Source: Candidatus Obscuribacterales bacterium (lineage in GTDB: Bacteria; Cyanobacteriota; Vampirovibrionia; Obscuribacterales; Obscuribacteraceae). From it: DNA of 64,000 nucleotides. The DNA lies in assembly GCA_019637435.1 (NCBI GenBank), contig JAHBVO010000001.1, positions 434,001 through 498,000 on the forward strand. The letters run 5' to 3'. Each line of letters opens with the position of its first letter. Position 1 is the stretch's first letter. The position numbers and the translations under genes were made by a program. The notes under the pieces were generated by a model that saw nothing but the letters and a program-made list of their open reading frames with translations, did not search any database and was not told where the DNA came from. This document shows, piece by piece, positions 54,945-63,802 of this stretch.

Positions 54945-55679
54945 GTGGCTCAGTCGAAAAACAAAAAGGTAGGCTTGCGCCTGAATAAAGCGGTTGCGTC
55001 AACCGGTGTTATGTCACGAAGGCAGGCTGATGAAGCCATTCAAGCTGGACTGGTCAAGGTCAACGGTGTGGTCTGCACTGAGTTCAATCGTTTGATTGAT
55101 GTGGACAGAGATCATTTGACGGTCGATGGTAAACAGCTTGGTTTCAAGAAAAAATTGTACGTCGCCCTCTATAAACCAAAGGGAATTGTTGCTACTCGCT
55201 CAGATGAATTGGGCCGAAAAAACGTGCTCGACCTTCTTCCGAAATCGCTCGACCATTTGAAGCCGGTCGGTCGTCTCGATCGCGATTCTGAGGGTTTGCT
55301 CATCATGACCAACGATGGTGACGCTGCTTTCAGGCTTACCCATCCGTCAAAAACAGTATGGAAAAAATATCAGGTTACGGTTAAAGGCATTCCCGACGAT
55401 GCTGTTTTTGACGATCTGCAAAATGGTATCGAATTGGACGACGGTTGGACCCTGCCGGCGCGCATCGCGGATATCCACGACAGGCAAGATCGAACATCCT
55501 TTCATATTTCCATATGCGAAGGCCGAAACCGGCAGATTAGGCGGATGTGCGAGCAAGTTGGCCATCCGGTGATTCGTTTGGTCAGAGTTGCTATCGGTAG
55601 GTTACAATTGAAGCCGATGGGGCCTGGAGAGTGGCGTTACCTGTCGCCAAAGGAAATTGAGTGGTGTTGCCATTTATAG
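54945..55679 (+). CDS. rluB: rRNA pseudouridine synthase of the RluB/RsuA family
   Basis: An enzyme that isomerises uridine to pseudouridine in rRNA. The 244-residue protein has an N-terminal S4 RNA-binding domain (about 5-60, RLNKAVASTGVMSRRQADEAI) and a catalytic domain with GRLDRDSEGLLIMTNDG, where the Asp after GRL is the nucleophile. The end contains EGRNRQIRRMCEQVGHPV. The start is a GTG at 54945 with no strong ribosome site. RluB versus RsuA or RluF cannot be fixed by eye. It overlaps the upstream end of the rodZ-like reading frame. Confidence 0.88.
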   Translation: MAQSKNKKVGLRLNKAVASTGVMSRRQADEAIQAGLVKVNGVVCTEFNRLIDVDRDHLTVDGKQLGFKKKLYVALYKPKGIVATRSDELGRKNVLDLLPKSLDHLKPVGRLDRDSEGLLIMTNDGDAAFRLTHPSKTVWKKYQVTVKGIPDDAVFDDLQNGIELDDGWTLPARIADIHDRQDRTSFHISICEGRNRQIRRMCEQVGHPVIRLVRVAIGRLQLKPMGPGEWRYLSPKEIEWCCHL

Positions 55680-55690
55680 GAGTAGCCGGG

Positions 55691-56785
55691 GTGTCCAGCC
55701 TAGAGCAGATCGGTCAAAAGCTGAAGAACGCCCGTGAGAGCAGGGGTTTAACCCTCGGGCAAATTTACGATAAAACAAAAATTCCAACGAGCAATCTCGA
55801 AGCTATCGAGACCGGCGATGCCGAGCAACTACCGGAGCCGGTTTATGTGGCCGGTTTCATCAAGCGTTACGCCGACTTATTGGGTCTCAACGGTCGCAGT
55901 CTCTCAGAAGAATACAAGCAATATATCGAAGACGCGCACGACAACGGTCGTGGCATATTCGGCGCTCTGGGCGGACAGAAGAGCAAGAGCGTGGCGGTTC
56001 AGTCACAGCCCGTCATTACTCCGTCTCTCAGCAAAGTCAATATCATGGAGCCTCCGCGTCCGGGGTTGATGAAGACCTTCTTCTGGCCTGCAGTTTTAAT
56101 TGTCCTCGTGCTGGTCGGCATGGGTTACGTGATGATGTATCAGAATTCAATCTACATGAACCAACACGACCCGATACTAACGTCGCTGAAAGAGTCCTCT
56201 TCTCGATTTAATTCCGTTCAACCTTCGACGCCTCCAACACCGACTACCAGCGCCACTCCCACGGCTGGAACTCCGGCGTCAACCGACAAGGACTGCCGTA
56301 TATCGTTGCAAGCCAGCCAGCACGTCTGGCTCGAAGTCAAATCGGTTGCGACCGGTGAATCTGTATTTACCGGCACCATGGAAGCTGGCGACCGGCGGGA
56401 CTTTCAGGATAATTCCGGTTTGAAGGTGAGAGCTGGAAATGGGGGCAGCCTAAACGTTTCCTATCAGGGCAAGCATGAGACGTTTGGTTCGGCCGGAAAA
56501 CCTGCAGATCGAGTTTTTATGGCAGCTAACGGCGGTGGTGCCGATGCCGCTGCCGCCATCGGCGACGCTACGTCGACCTCGAGTGATGGCTCCGTTGTTA
56601 AGCCGATTTCCACAGCTACAATCAAGAAACCGAAGGCTCCTGTCGTGCGTAAGCCCAAGCCGGCGCCGTCCGCCAGACGCCTCGAAGATGCACCGTCTCG
56701 TTACATTCCAGGCGAATCCGTAGGTGGATCTAGATCTATAGGTGTACCTTACCGCTATACTGAGGGACGTCTTGACAGCGAGTAA
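55691..56785 (+). CDS. rodZ: RodZ-like cytoskeletal/envelope protein
   Basis: RodZ links MreB to the membrane. The 364-residue product has an N-terminal helix-turn-helix of the HTH_25 type (LKNARESRGLTLGQIYDKTKIP), a membrane helix near 125-150 (WPAVLIVLVLVGMGYVMM), a Thr/Pro/Ser linker and a C-terminal DUF4115-like beta domain (VWLEVKSVATGESVFTGTMEAGDRR) plus a Pro/Lys tail. I chose the GTG at 55691 (AGGAG ten bases upstream); a GTG at 55661 is also possible. The order rluB-rodZ-rimO is tight. The RodZ name rests on domain order and cell-shape context. Confidence 0.82.
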   Translation: MSSLEQIGQKLKNARESRGLTLGQIYDKTKIPTSNLEAIETGDAEQLPEPVYVAGFIKRYADLLGLNGRSLSEEYKQYIEDAHDNGRGIFGALGGQKSKSVAVQSQPVITPSLSKVNIMEPPRPGLMKTFFWPAVLIVLVLVGMGYVMMYQNSIYMNQHDPILTSLKESSSRFNSVQPSTPPTPTTSATPTAGTPASTDKDCRISLQASQHVWLEVKSVATGESVFTGTMEAGDRRDFQDNSGLKVRAGNGGSLNVSYQGKHETFGSAGKPADRVFMAANGGGADAAAAIGDATSTSSDGSVVKPISTATIKKPKAPVVRKPKPAPSARRLEDAPSRYIPGESVGGSRSIGVPYRYTEGRLDSE

Positions 56786-56938
56786 CAGCAGTGTTAACCG
56801 CGTCTAACTCTTGAAGCCTTTTTTGAAGAGGCAGGTGTTTCCTTCGACTCACCAGAGAGAAGCCTTCAGGGCTTGACTCGTCTTCGAGTAACCATTGCGG
56901 TTGCTCATACCGAGGCACATCAAGGAGCTTATCCAGCC

Positions 56939-58324
56939 ATGCGTAACCCTAAAGTCGGAGTTGTCACTCTCGGATGTCCGAAGAACGCGACTGATACCGA
57001 AGTCATGTTGGGCTTACTGAACGAAGCCGGTTTTCAAGTCACATTTGACAGTGACGAAGCTGAGATGTGTCTCGTCAACACTTGTTCATTCATTGGCGAT
57101 GCGCGCAAAGAATCGGTGCGCACTCTGGTTGAATTGGCCGATCAAGGCAAGGAACTGATCATCGCCGGTTGCCTGGCACAACACTTCAAAGAAGAGCTGC
57201 TCAACGAGATTCCCGAGGCGCGAGCGGTAGTGGGAACCGGAGACATCCACAAGATTGTCGACGTCATATCGTCGGTCGCTCAAGATTCGCAGTTGCGTGT
57301 CGTTGAAGTGAGCGACATTCCGAATGACTACAGTGATGAAGTGCTTCCCCGCATGCTGACAGGGGTTGGAGCATCAGCCTATCTTAAAATCGCCGAGGGT
57401 TGCGATCATACTTGCAGCTTCTGCATCATTCCGATGTTGCGCGGGAAGTTTCGCTCTCGCTCGATCGAGTCGCTCGTGAAAGAAGCTCGTATCCTTGTGA
57501 AATCCGGAGTGCGCGAGATTATTCTCGTTTCCCAGGATTCGACCTATTACGGTTTAGACTTGTATGGAAAACTGGCACTAGCTGAGTTACTGGAAGCGCT
57601 CAACGAAATCGAAGATCTGGCCTGGATCCGCGTGATGTATTTTTATCCGACTGAGACTACGGACGAAATTCTGGAAGCGATCAATCGCCTGGACAAAGTC
57701 GTGAAATATGTCGATATCCCGCTTCAGCACAGCCATCCTGAAGTGCTGAAGGGCATGAAGCGCCCTCTGCATCCGGAAAAAGTAATGGATCGCGTGCGTA
57801 AACTTGTTCCCACTGCGAAAGTACGATCCACGTTTATCGTCGGCTTCCCTGGTGAAACAGAAGAGCATTTCGAACACCTCATGCAATTCGTAGAGAAGTA
57901 TCGTTTCGACCGGCTCGGTGTGTTTACGTACTCGAAGCAGACTGAGGTGCCCAGTGGACATATGCCTGATCAGGTTCCGGAGAAAGTCAAAAAGGCTCGC
58001 CGCAGCAAGATTATGAAACTGCAGCACCGCATTTCTACCGAGCTTAACGAAGCCATGGTCGGTAAAGAGATTGACGTGCTGATAGAGCGTTATGACGAAC
58101 GCAAAGACGTCTACATCGGTCGCTCGCAGTGGGATGCACCGGAAGTCGATAATCTCGTGTATGTTAAAGATACCGACGAGAATCTGGTCGAGATGGCTGA
58201 AATCGCTCGTGTGCGCGTCGATCAGGCGAAACCGTACGATCTGATCGGCACGGTAATCGACCGCGAAGCTGATACCACCATTAGTGGTGCCAAGAAGGAA
58301 TTGGTCGGGACCGTCAAAGAGTAG
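56939..58324 (+). CDS. rimO: Ribosomal protein S12 methylthiotransferase RimO
   Basis: A radical SAM enzyme that adds a methylthio group to Asp of ribosomal protein S12. From the ATG at 56939 (AAGGAG upstream) it is 461 residues. The N-terminal UPF0004 domain has TLGCPKNATDTE and Cys residues for the second [4Fe-4S] cluster. The radical SAM ligands are in CDHTCSFC. The C-terminal TRAM domain holds DVLIERYDE and IGRSQWDAPEVDN. The open frame extends upstream to 56873, but the ribosome site favours 56939. The last codons contain an ACCAC-catta-GTGGT repeat, also seen near other gene ends. Confidence 0.95.
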   Translation: MRNPKVGVVTLGCPKNATDTEVMLGLLNEAGFQVTFDSDEAEMCLVNTCSFIGDARKESVRTLVELADQGKELIIAGCLAQHFKEELLNEIPEARAVVGTGDIHKIVDVISSVAQDSQLRVVEVSDIPNDYSDEVLPRMLTGVGASAYLKIAEGCDHTCSFCIIPMLRGKFRSRSIESLVKEARILVKSGVREIILVSQDSTYYGLDLYGKLALAELLEALNEIEDLAWIRVMYFYPTETTDEILEAINRLDKVVKYVDIPLQHSHPEVLKGMKRPLHPEKVMDRVRKLVPTAKVRSTFIVGFPGETEEHFEHLMQFVEKYRFDRLGVFTYSKQTEVPSGHMPDQVPEKVKKARRSKIMKLQHRISTELNEAMVGKEIDVLIERYDERKDVYIGRSQWDAPEVDNLVYVKDTDENLVEMAEIARVRVDQAKPYDLIGTVIDREADTTISGAKKELVGTVKE

Positions 58325-58414
58325 CTTGTTGTATTTGAGCGAATTGGAAACCTTGATCGAAAGTTGTCTATTGCAGGCAGCATCTAACGTTTCACCAGAT
58401 TTCCAAGGACGGTA

Positions 58415-59671
58415 ATGCAAGAGCGCGAAGGACATCAAATTACAAAAGCCTCGACGACACTGGGTGCTCCGTCGCTTGGTGTCATCGCATTTTGTTTTTG
58501 GATTCTGATGGGGGCTTGTTTTTCGCTCGGGTTCGCCGTCGCCGAGCCGGCGTTTCGAATGGTTCTTGTTCCCGTTGTTCTGGTTTGGGCGGTCCTTGGA
58601 CCATTTGCAATGTCCTATTTTTTCGTTGACTTGTCCACCATTTTGAGCAATTTCGGCGGTCACGAGATGGCGCTAAAAGTTGCTAGGGTGGGAATTACCG
58701 TAGACGAATCCATCACGCCGCTGATACATCTTTTCGGCATCCACGAGTCACCACTGGTAGTGCTGAATTTGATGAACGAGGGCAATGCTCTTATGAGACT
58801 GAATCGGTTTCAGGAAGCATGTGCTCGATTCGAATTGGCTGTGGACAAGGCGCAAGCCGCTCTCGGGTGGGAGCACAATCTCACCCAGATAGTGGTTGGT
58901 CAGCACGCCGGCGCTCTACTTTGCATCGGCAAGTTCAATCAGGCTGAGGCGTGTTTCAAACGATCCATAGCCGCGACGGCAGTCAAATTGGAACACCTTG
59001 ATGACGATGATGACCCAGACGAAGAGTTCCAAATCGTTTTAGTTCTCGCTCTCGATCGATTCGGTTTAGGAAGTCTCTTCTTAAAGGAATCAAAATTTGT
59101 GCAGGCCGAAGCGCAGTTTGAGCAGGCGATTAAGCTGCTTGAAGAGCGTGTTGAGGAAGACACGGATGTGCTTGCCGACAACCTGAATGCGCTGGGTGAG
59201 CTCTATGTTAGAACGGGTCGGCTTGATGAGGCGCGGGTTCTTCTCGAGCGAGCGTTGCGAATCAGGCAGCAAATCTTTCCGCGCACGCATATCGCGATCG
59301 CTTGTTCTTACCAGTCGTTTGGTTATCTGTACCTTGAGCAGAAAAACTTTTACGATGCAAAACGATATCTCGCCGACGCCAGCAAGCTCAAATTAGACTT
59401 TCTTGGAGAGCAGCATCCAGAGGTCGCCGAGCTTTATCGAGCCCAGGGCGAACTGGAGTTGGAACTGCGAAACGCGGCTAAAGCAGAGGAGCTTTTGAAC
59501 AAGGCGCTTAAGATATTGAGCGAGAAATTCGAATCGCATCCGGAGCTGGCGTGCGTTCTTGATAGTCTTGCTGCATTGCATTCTTCAGTTGGAAACGACT
59601 CCGAAGCGGATAGGTGTCAAATTCGTGCTGCCGAAATTCGCCGGTTGATCTACAACGGTTTCAGCGCTTAA
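58415..59671 (+). CDS. TPR-repeat protein with N-terminal membrane helices
   Basis: The 418-residue protein has two hydrophobic segments near 20-75, then a series of TPR/kinesin-light-chain-type helical repeats from about 100 to the end (for example LDEARVLLERALRIRQQIF and AKRYLADASKLKLDFLGEQHPEVAELYRAQG, quoted in parts). TPR domains bind protein partners. AAGGA lies six bases before the ATG. It is downstream of rimO by 90 bases and converges with the J-domain gene. The kinesin-light-chain-like pattern is common in cyanobacteria and relatives; its function is unknown. Confidence 0.88.
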   Translation: MQEREGHQITKASTTLGAPSLGVIAFCFWILMGACFSLGFAVAEPAFRMVLVPVVLVWAVLGPFAMSYFFVDLSTILSNFGGHEMALKVARVGITVDESITPLIHLFGIHESPLVVLNLMNEGNALMRLNRFQEACARFELAVDKAQAALGWEHNLTQIVVGQHAGALLCIGKFNQAEACFKRSIAATAVKLEHLDDDDDPDEEFQIVLVLALDRFGLGSLFLKESKFVQAEAQFEQAIKLLEERVEEDTDVLADNLNALGELYVRTGRLDEARVLLERALRIRQQIFPRTHIAIACSYQSFGYLYLEQKNFYDAKRYLADASKLKLDFLGEQHPEVAELYRAQGELELELRNAAKAEELLNKALKILSEKFESHPELACVLDSLAALHSSVGNDSEADRCQIRAAEIRRLIYNGFSA

Positions 59672-59677
59672 AACTCA

Positions 59678-60358
59678 TCAAAGCTTGGTCAGCTGCTGCG
59701 CGCGAGCGGCATGCTCCAGCGCGATTTTAAACAAATTTCCAGCCATGCTGAGATGATCGTAGTCGTAGTTTTTACAGAAAGTATGTAGTTCCTCCAGACC
59801 GTCGGCGGCCTGCGCAATCGAATGACGCATCCAGCGCACCGAACCTTCCAATGTGTCAGGCGCAGGTGAAGCCGTGAATTCGTTAGATGCCGTGCGAAGT
59901 GTTTTTTCGATTGAGTCTACGTAAACGCTGAATTGCTCAAGCAGTTCGTCGTCATAAATGTCCTGTTCCAACTGCGAAAGTTTGCTTTTATATTGGTTTA
60001 AAACCTTCACGATCGCTCGGCGGTTCGGATGGAAAACCTTGCCGAGAAACACTTCGCGCAAGTGTTCTTCATTCTTGGCTTGATGAACCTGGTGGCGGAC
60101 CCGCTTTAAAGACTCGCTCCGCAAGCCGATCTTGTAATCGTAGGCTTCGCGTTTCTTCTTATCAACCAGAGTCTCGTAGGCCTGATTGATCTTTTGCATC
60201 AGCTCTTTTGCCTGAACACGCTCGCTGGCATTTTGCTTGCTGTATTCAAGGTCCGGATGAAACTTTTTGACCAACTGGCGAAAAGCTTTTTTGAGGTCAC
60301 CCTGAGTGACATCATGCTTTACGCCGAGGACATCGTAATGGTTGGGACGTTTTGCCAT
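59678..60358 (-). CDS. J-domain (DnaJ-like) protein
   Basis: The 226-residue protein from the ATG at 60358 has an N-terminal J domain (about 5-75, YDVLGVKHDVTQGDLKKAF and the HPD motif in KKFHPDLE), which would stimulate an Hsp70 ATPase. It lacks the Gly/Phe, zinc-finger and C-terminal domains of DnaJ, so it is a class III J-protein. The remaining 150 residues are helical, Lys/Gln-rich and unrecognised. The frame runs open to 60616 across the nrdR promoter region, but that extension has no family similarity. The ribosome site (AGAGG) is rather close. Confidence 0.88.
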   Translation of the reverse strand: MAKRPNHYDVLGVKHDVTQGDLKKAFRQLVKKFHPDLEYSKQNASERVQAKELMQKINQAYETLVDKKKREAYDYKIGLRSESLKRVRHQVHQAKNEEHLREVFLGKVFHPNRRAIVKVLNQYKSKLSQLEQDIYDDELLEQFSVYVDSIEKTLRTASNEFTASPAPDTLEGSVRWMRHSIAQAADGLEELHTFCKNYDYDHLSMAGNLFKIALEHAARAQQLTKL

Positions 60359-60463
60359 ACCTCTAATTATGGCAATTCCGGCGACAATCTTGAAGTGGCC
60401 GAGGCGCGCATAAAGACTCGTTACAGGTCTTTGCCGGCTGGGTGTGCGGTAATTGGTTCGGTC

Positions 60464-60469
60464 TATAAT
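60464..60469 (+). promoter_or_regulatory. -10 box placed for a leaderless nrdR transcript
   Basis: TATAAT ends seven bases before the nrdR ATG (60476), so transcription would begin at or next to the start codon. No Shine-Dalgarno lies between. No clear -35 box is visible. Confidence 0.45.
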
Positions 60470-60475
60470 GCTCGT

Positions 60476-60976
60476 ATGTTCTGTCCATTTTGCAATAAGA
60501 AAGACAGTCGCGTCCTGGAGTCGCGTTTGACCGGTGAAAATTCGGTCAGGCGGCGGCGAGAATGTGAAGCGTGCAACAAGCGCTTTACTACATATGAGCG
60601 ACTCGAGGTAATGCAAGTACTGGTTGTGAAGCGCTCGGGCAGCCGCGAGCCCTATACGAGGGAAAAATTACTCGGTGGTGTGCGACGCGCGTGTGCGAAA
60701 ACCATGGTGACAGCCGAGCAAATCGATGACCTTGTAGATTCCGTTGAGAACGAGCTTGCTGTTTTAGGCAAGAAAGAAGTTCCGGCTACATTGCTTGGAG
60801 AGCTTTCGCTGACCCGTTTACGCAGCCTTGATGAAGTCGCATATGTGCGTTTCGCTTCCGTTTACAGACAGTTTCGTTCGATCGAGGACTTCGTTTCAGA
60901 GCTAAACACGCTCAAGGATGCGCAAACGGTTCTCGAAGGTAGTCATGCCACCATGGCTAGTGGCACGAAGGAGTAA
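60476..60976 (+). CDS. nrdR: Transcriptional repressor NrdR
   Basis: NrdR is a zinc-ribbon/ATP-cone repressor of ribonucleotide reductase genes that senses dATP/ATP. From the ATG at 60476 it is 166 residues, the usual length plus a short tail. The zinc ribbon is CPFC...CEAC (C3, C6, C31, C34), followed by TTYERLE, and the ATP-cone is VVKRSGSREPYTREKLLGGVRRAC. The frame is open far upstream, but the ribbon begins at MFCPFC. It is divergent from the J-domain gene. The end of the gene carries a TGCCAC/GTGGCA repeat. No nrd structural gene is in the window. Confidence 0.95.
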   Translation: MFCPFCNKKDSRVLESRLTGENSVRRRRECEACNKRFTTYERLEVMQVLVVKRSGSREPYTREKLLGGVRRACAKTMVTAEQIDDLVDSVENELAVLGKKEVPATLLGELSLTRLRSLDEVAYVRFASVYRQFRSIEDFVSELNTLKDAQTVLEGSHATMASGTKE

Positions 60977-61310
60977 ACGGCGGCGTTTCCGCGCTCGGCT
61001 TCCAGAAATTCTTCTTATGAAACGTCCCTAACCATTTGGTTGTCAATCTCCCGAGATTCGCTGTGGGCGATCGATCTAAAGAAGTACGTTTCGCAACATT
61101 TGCGCTTTCGAGATCAAATGTGGGCATTTCACAAATTGCCGTGCCCGTCCGCTTGTCGCGGTATCAAAGTGGCTGAAGAACCTGATCTGAGCGACAATTT
61201 ATGAAGCTAGATGAATAGGCTTGTCCCGCGAACGCGCTAGGGTTGGGGCTCAGATGATAGAATTTTGGGCTACTTTTCATATATTTCAAACCAAACACTG
61301 GTAGGAAGCC
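60977..61310. other. 334-base intergenic region upstream of rplS
   Basis: I searched it for tRNA, ncRNA and an L19 leader structure and found none I can support. The promoter of rplS probably lies here. The only sure feature is the ribosome site TAGGAAG just before the rplS ATG. Confidence 0.5.
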
Positions 61311-61724
61311 ATGAACCAGATAATTCAAGACATTGAATCCCCCTACATCAAACAAGACCTCCCCGAGCTCAACGTGGGCGATACGGTCAAGGTTTTCGTA
61401 AAGATCATCGAGGGCGGTAAAGAGCGTACCCAGGGCTACGAAGGCGTCATCATCAAGCGTCGTGGCAGTGGCGTCGGCAAAACCATCACCGTTCGCCGCG
61501 TATTTCAAGGCATCGGCATCGAGCGTGTTTTCCCGGTCAACTCTCCCCGCATTGAGAAGATCAAAGTGCAGCGTCGTGGTCACGTTCGCCGCGCCAAGCT
61601 CTATTACCTGCGCGAAAGAACCGGTAAGGCTACAAGAATCAAAGAAAAGACCGGCGTAAAGCGTGAGACTGAAGTAGCTGCTAAAGCCGCTCCAGCTGCT
61701 GAGAAGAAGGAAGAAAACTCCTAA
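61311..61724 (+). CDS. rplS: 50S ribosomal protein L19
   Basis: L19 sits at the subunit interface of the large ribosomal subunit. The 137-residue protein has the family features [20 protein letters not shown] (about 22-41), [16 protein letters not shown] and [20 protein letters not shown]. The C-terminus adds an Ala/Glu/Lys tail. It is followed three bases later by rbgA, and then rnhB, an order shared with Firmicutes. Confidence 0.97.
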   Translation: MNQIIQDIESPYIKQDLPELNVGDTVKVFVKIIEGGKERTQGYEGVIIKRRGSGVGKTITVRRVFQGIGIERVFPVNSPRIEKIKVQRRGHVRRAKLYYLRERTGKATRIKEKTGVKRETEVAAKAAPAAEKKEENS

Positions 61725-61727
61725 TCT

Positions 61728-62681
61728 ATGCCGCCAAAACGCCCCAACAGGCGTCGTCCGGACAACCGTCCATCGGCTTCCAGTAAGCCGTCGGATAGTG
61801 CCGGCGGAAATTCCGATTCGAGTAAAAACGATAAACCCGCAAAGAAGAAACCGCAGAAGCGTAAGTCTGGTTCAGCTTCTACGCCGTTTCAACACATCAC
61901 GGAGCTGATCAAGTGGGTTGATCTGGTTATCGAAGTTATGGATGCGCGCGTCCCTCTTTCAACGCGCCACCCCAGGGCCGATGAGATATTCGGGCGAAAG
62001 CCTCGTTTGTTTGTGTTCACGAAGTCTGACCTCTGTGACGTGGATGAGACGAGGCGTTTGATCGATGAACTGAAGGTCGAGACCGGTTATCCAGGCGTCC
62101 TGGTGTCGTTGAAAACCAGTACGAACAAAGACAAAATCGTAAATGCTTGCATCGACGCGACCAAAGAAAAGTTGGACTCGCTGGTGAAAAAGGGCATTTT
62201 GCCGCGTCCTATGCGTGTCTGCGTGGTTGGACTGCCTAACGTCGGAAAGTCGTCTTTGATCAACTGGCTTATCGGGCAGAATAGAACAAGAACCGGAAAT
62301 AAACCTGGTGTAACTAAAGGGACGCAGTGGGTGCGTGTTCATCCAAAGTTGGAACTGCTCGACACACCCGGTATCTTGCCACCAACTGCATTTCCGAAAC
62401 CAGTTAAGGACAAGTTAGCGATCTGCAATCTTGTGCCCGAGTCTAACTATGATCGCCTGGAGACAGCCGAGCAAGCCATTCTCGATCTGAGAGGCAAATA
62501 TCCGGGAATGCTTGAATCGTATATCGAAGGTCTATCTGCTGACGGGAAGGGGCTTTCGGATATCGCGGCGGCTAGAAATCTTCTAACCTCCGGTGCAAAC
62601 CCTGATATAAACCGGGCTGCAGCCTTGTTGCTTTCAGAGCTTAGAGATGGAAGAGTGGGAAGATTTACGCTCGATCCCTAA
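61728..62681 (+). CDS. rbgA: Circularly permuted ribosome-assembly GTPase (RbgA/YlqF)
   Basis: RbgA promotes late 50S subunit assembly. The 317-residue protein has an N-terminal basic, Ser/Lys-rich extension of about 50, then the circularly permuted G domain in which G4 (TKSD, near 99-102) precedes G1 (GLPNVGKSS, about 168) and G3 (DTPG, about 213). A helical C-terminal domain (IEGLSADGKG...AARNLLTSG) follows. It starts three bases after rplS and probably is translated with it. The extension is longer than in Bacillus subtilis YlqF. Confidence 0.94.
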   Translation: MPPKRPNRRRPDNRPSASSKPSDSAGGNSDSSKNDKPAKKKPQKRKSGSASTPFQHITELIKWVDLVIEVMDARVPLSTRHPRADEIFGRKPRLFVFTKSDLCDVDETRRLIDELKVETGYPGVLVSLKTSTNKDKIVNACIDATKEKLDSLVKKGILPRPMRVCVVGLPNVGKSSLINWLIGQNRTRTGNKPGVTKGTQWVRVHPKLELLDTPGILPPTAFPKPVKDKLAICNLVPESNYDRLETAEQAILDLRGKYPGMLESYIEGLSADGKGLSDIAAARNLLTSGANPDINRAAALLLSELRDGRVGRFTLDP

Positions 62682-62719
62682 AATAGAAGCTGGAGAAGCA
62701 CCGCAACTTCGGAGTGCGA

Positions 62720-63748
62720 ATGGCAAGAACCAGCGCAAAATCAGCGGACAAGGGCAAATCGAGCGGGCGAAAGAAGCCTGTTGAGCCGATTGATCTGCTT
62801 GCTGAGCGCCTGGCTTTCGATTGCGATCGCTTTGACGAATTTGTAATGGGCAGCACGGATTTTACGGTGTTTCGCAAACCGACTCGCGTGACCAATGAAT
62901 CGTTTGGTCAGCTCAGGCTGTTTTCGGAAACTAAACGACTGGTTATTGGCGTCGATGAAGTTGGACGAGGTTGCCTTGCCGGTCCGGTCGTTGCTGCGGC
63001 CGTGCTCCTTCCCTGGTTCGATCGAAATTCGGACCTGGCAGAACGTTTGTCTGCGCTGGACGACTCTAAAAAACTTCCCGTCGCCGTTCGTGAGGAATTA
63101 TCTAAGACTATCAGGAGTTGCGCGAGTTTTGCCATTGCCGAGGCATCTCCGGAAGAAATAGATGAAATCAATATTTTGCACGCAAGCTTGCTGGCTATGA
63201 AACGGGCAGTCATGCAACTGGTATCACAGGCGATGCTCGACCTGAAAGAATGTCTCATCCTTATAGACGGAAAGTGGAAGATGGCTGACATCGAGTGCAA
63301 CCAATTACCGGTGATTAAGGGAGATAGCCATTCAGCAGCTATCGCAGCTGCATCTGTGGTCGCCAAAGTTCATCGTGACGCTTTGATGTGTAAACTCGCC
63401 GATGACTTCCCCCACTACAACTGGCTTTCAAACAAAGGTTATCCGTCCGAAGTCCATCGCCTCGCCATTCAAGAACACGGAATGACCATCTGGCATCGTC
63501 GCTCCTTCAGATGTTTGCCCGATCTTGAAGAAGAACAGGACGCCGATGAAGGGTGTGAAACCAGGGAGCGTGTCTTGGTCGGTGCCAACCCAGCTCCAAA
63601 GCGAGGCACAAACCGAAAACCCTCGAAGGACAAAGCTGATACTGTTAAACGAAAAGGCGCTTCTGGGCGGAAGAAGTCCGCTAAGACCGGCGCCAAGTCT
63701 GTGTCGAGTAAACGAGCTGGAAAGTCAAAAAGTAAAAAAGAGGGGTGA
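62720..63748 (+). CDS. rnhB: Ribonuclease HII with basic extensions
   Basis: RNase HII removes RNA from RNA-DNA hybrids, including single misincorporated ribonucleotides. The catalytic Asp/Glu/Asp/Asp set is in GVDEVGRGCLAGPV, the later LIDGKW and VIKGDSHSAAIAAASVVAKVHRD region. DDSKKL and YGEHGMTIWHRRSF-like elements complete the core (about 70-265; the second reads IQEHGMTIWHRRSF). From the ATG at 62720 (GGAG upstream) it is 342 residues, longer than usual. It has a basic N-terminal extension of about 60 and a Lys/Ser-rich tail of about 70 ending GKSKSKKEG. The stop codon is inside the terminator. Confidence 0.94.
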   Translation: MARTSAKSADKGKSSGRKKPVEPIDLLAERLAFDCDRFDEFVMGSTDFTVFRKPTRVTNESFGQLRLFSETKRLVIGVDEVGRGCLAGPVVAAAVLLPWFDRNSDLAERLSALDDSKKLPVAVREELSKTIRSCASFAIAEASPEEIDEINILHASLLAMKRAVMQLVSQAMLDLKECLILIDGKWKMADIECNQLPVIKGDSHSAAIAAASVVAKVHRDALMCKLADDFPHYNWLSNKGYPSEVHRLAIQEHGMTIWHRRSFRCLPDLEEEQDADEGCETRERVLVGANPAPKRGTNRKPSKDKADTVKRKGASGRKKSAKTGAKSVSSKRAGKSKSKKEG

Positions 63749-63757
63749 GACCCCTCT
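63739..63757. terminator. Bidirectional Rho-independent terminator at the rnhB stop codon
   Basis: AGAGGGG (63739-63745) and CCCCTCT (63751-63757) pair around TGAGA, which contains the rnhB TGA (63746-63748). On the minus strand the stem is followed by TTTTTTACTTTTTG. It therefore also terminates the minus-strand gene at the right end of the window. Confidence 0.9.
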
Positions 63758-63802
63758 CTTCTTGCTCGACAGTTGTGTTCTGAGCACCTTCTTGCTGGAA
63801 CT

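Noticed and set aside
57587..58663. A 358-codon open frame on the minus strand opposite rimO and the TPR gene start
   Set aside because: It overlaps two well-supported genes and its composition is that of a shadow frame; no domain seen.
60977..61310. Possible tRNA or ncRNA upstream of rplS
   Set aside because: No cloverleaf, anticodon arm or T-loop consensus could be traced on either strand.
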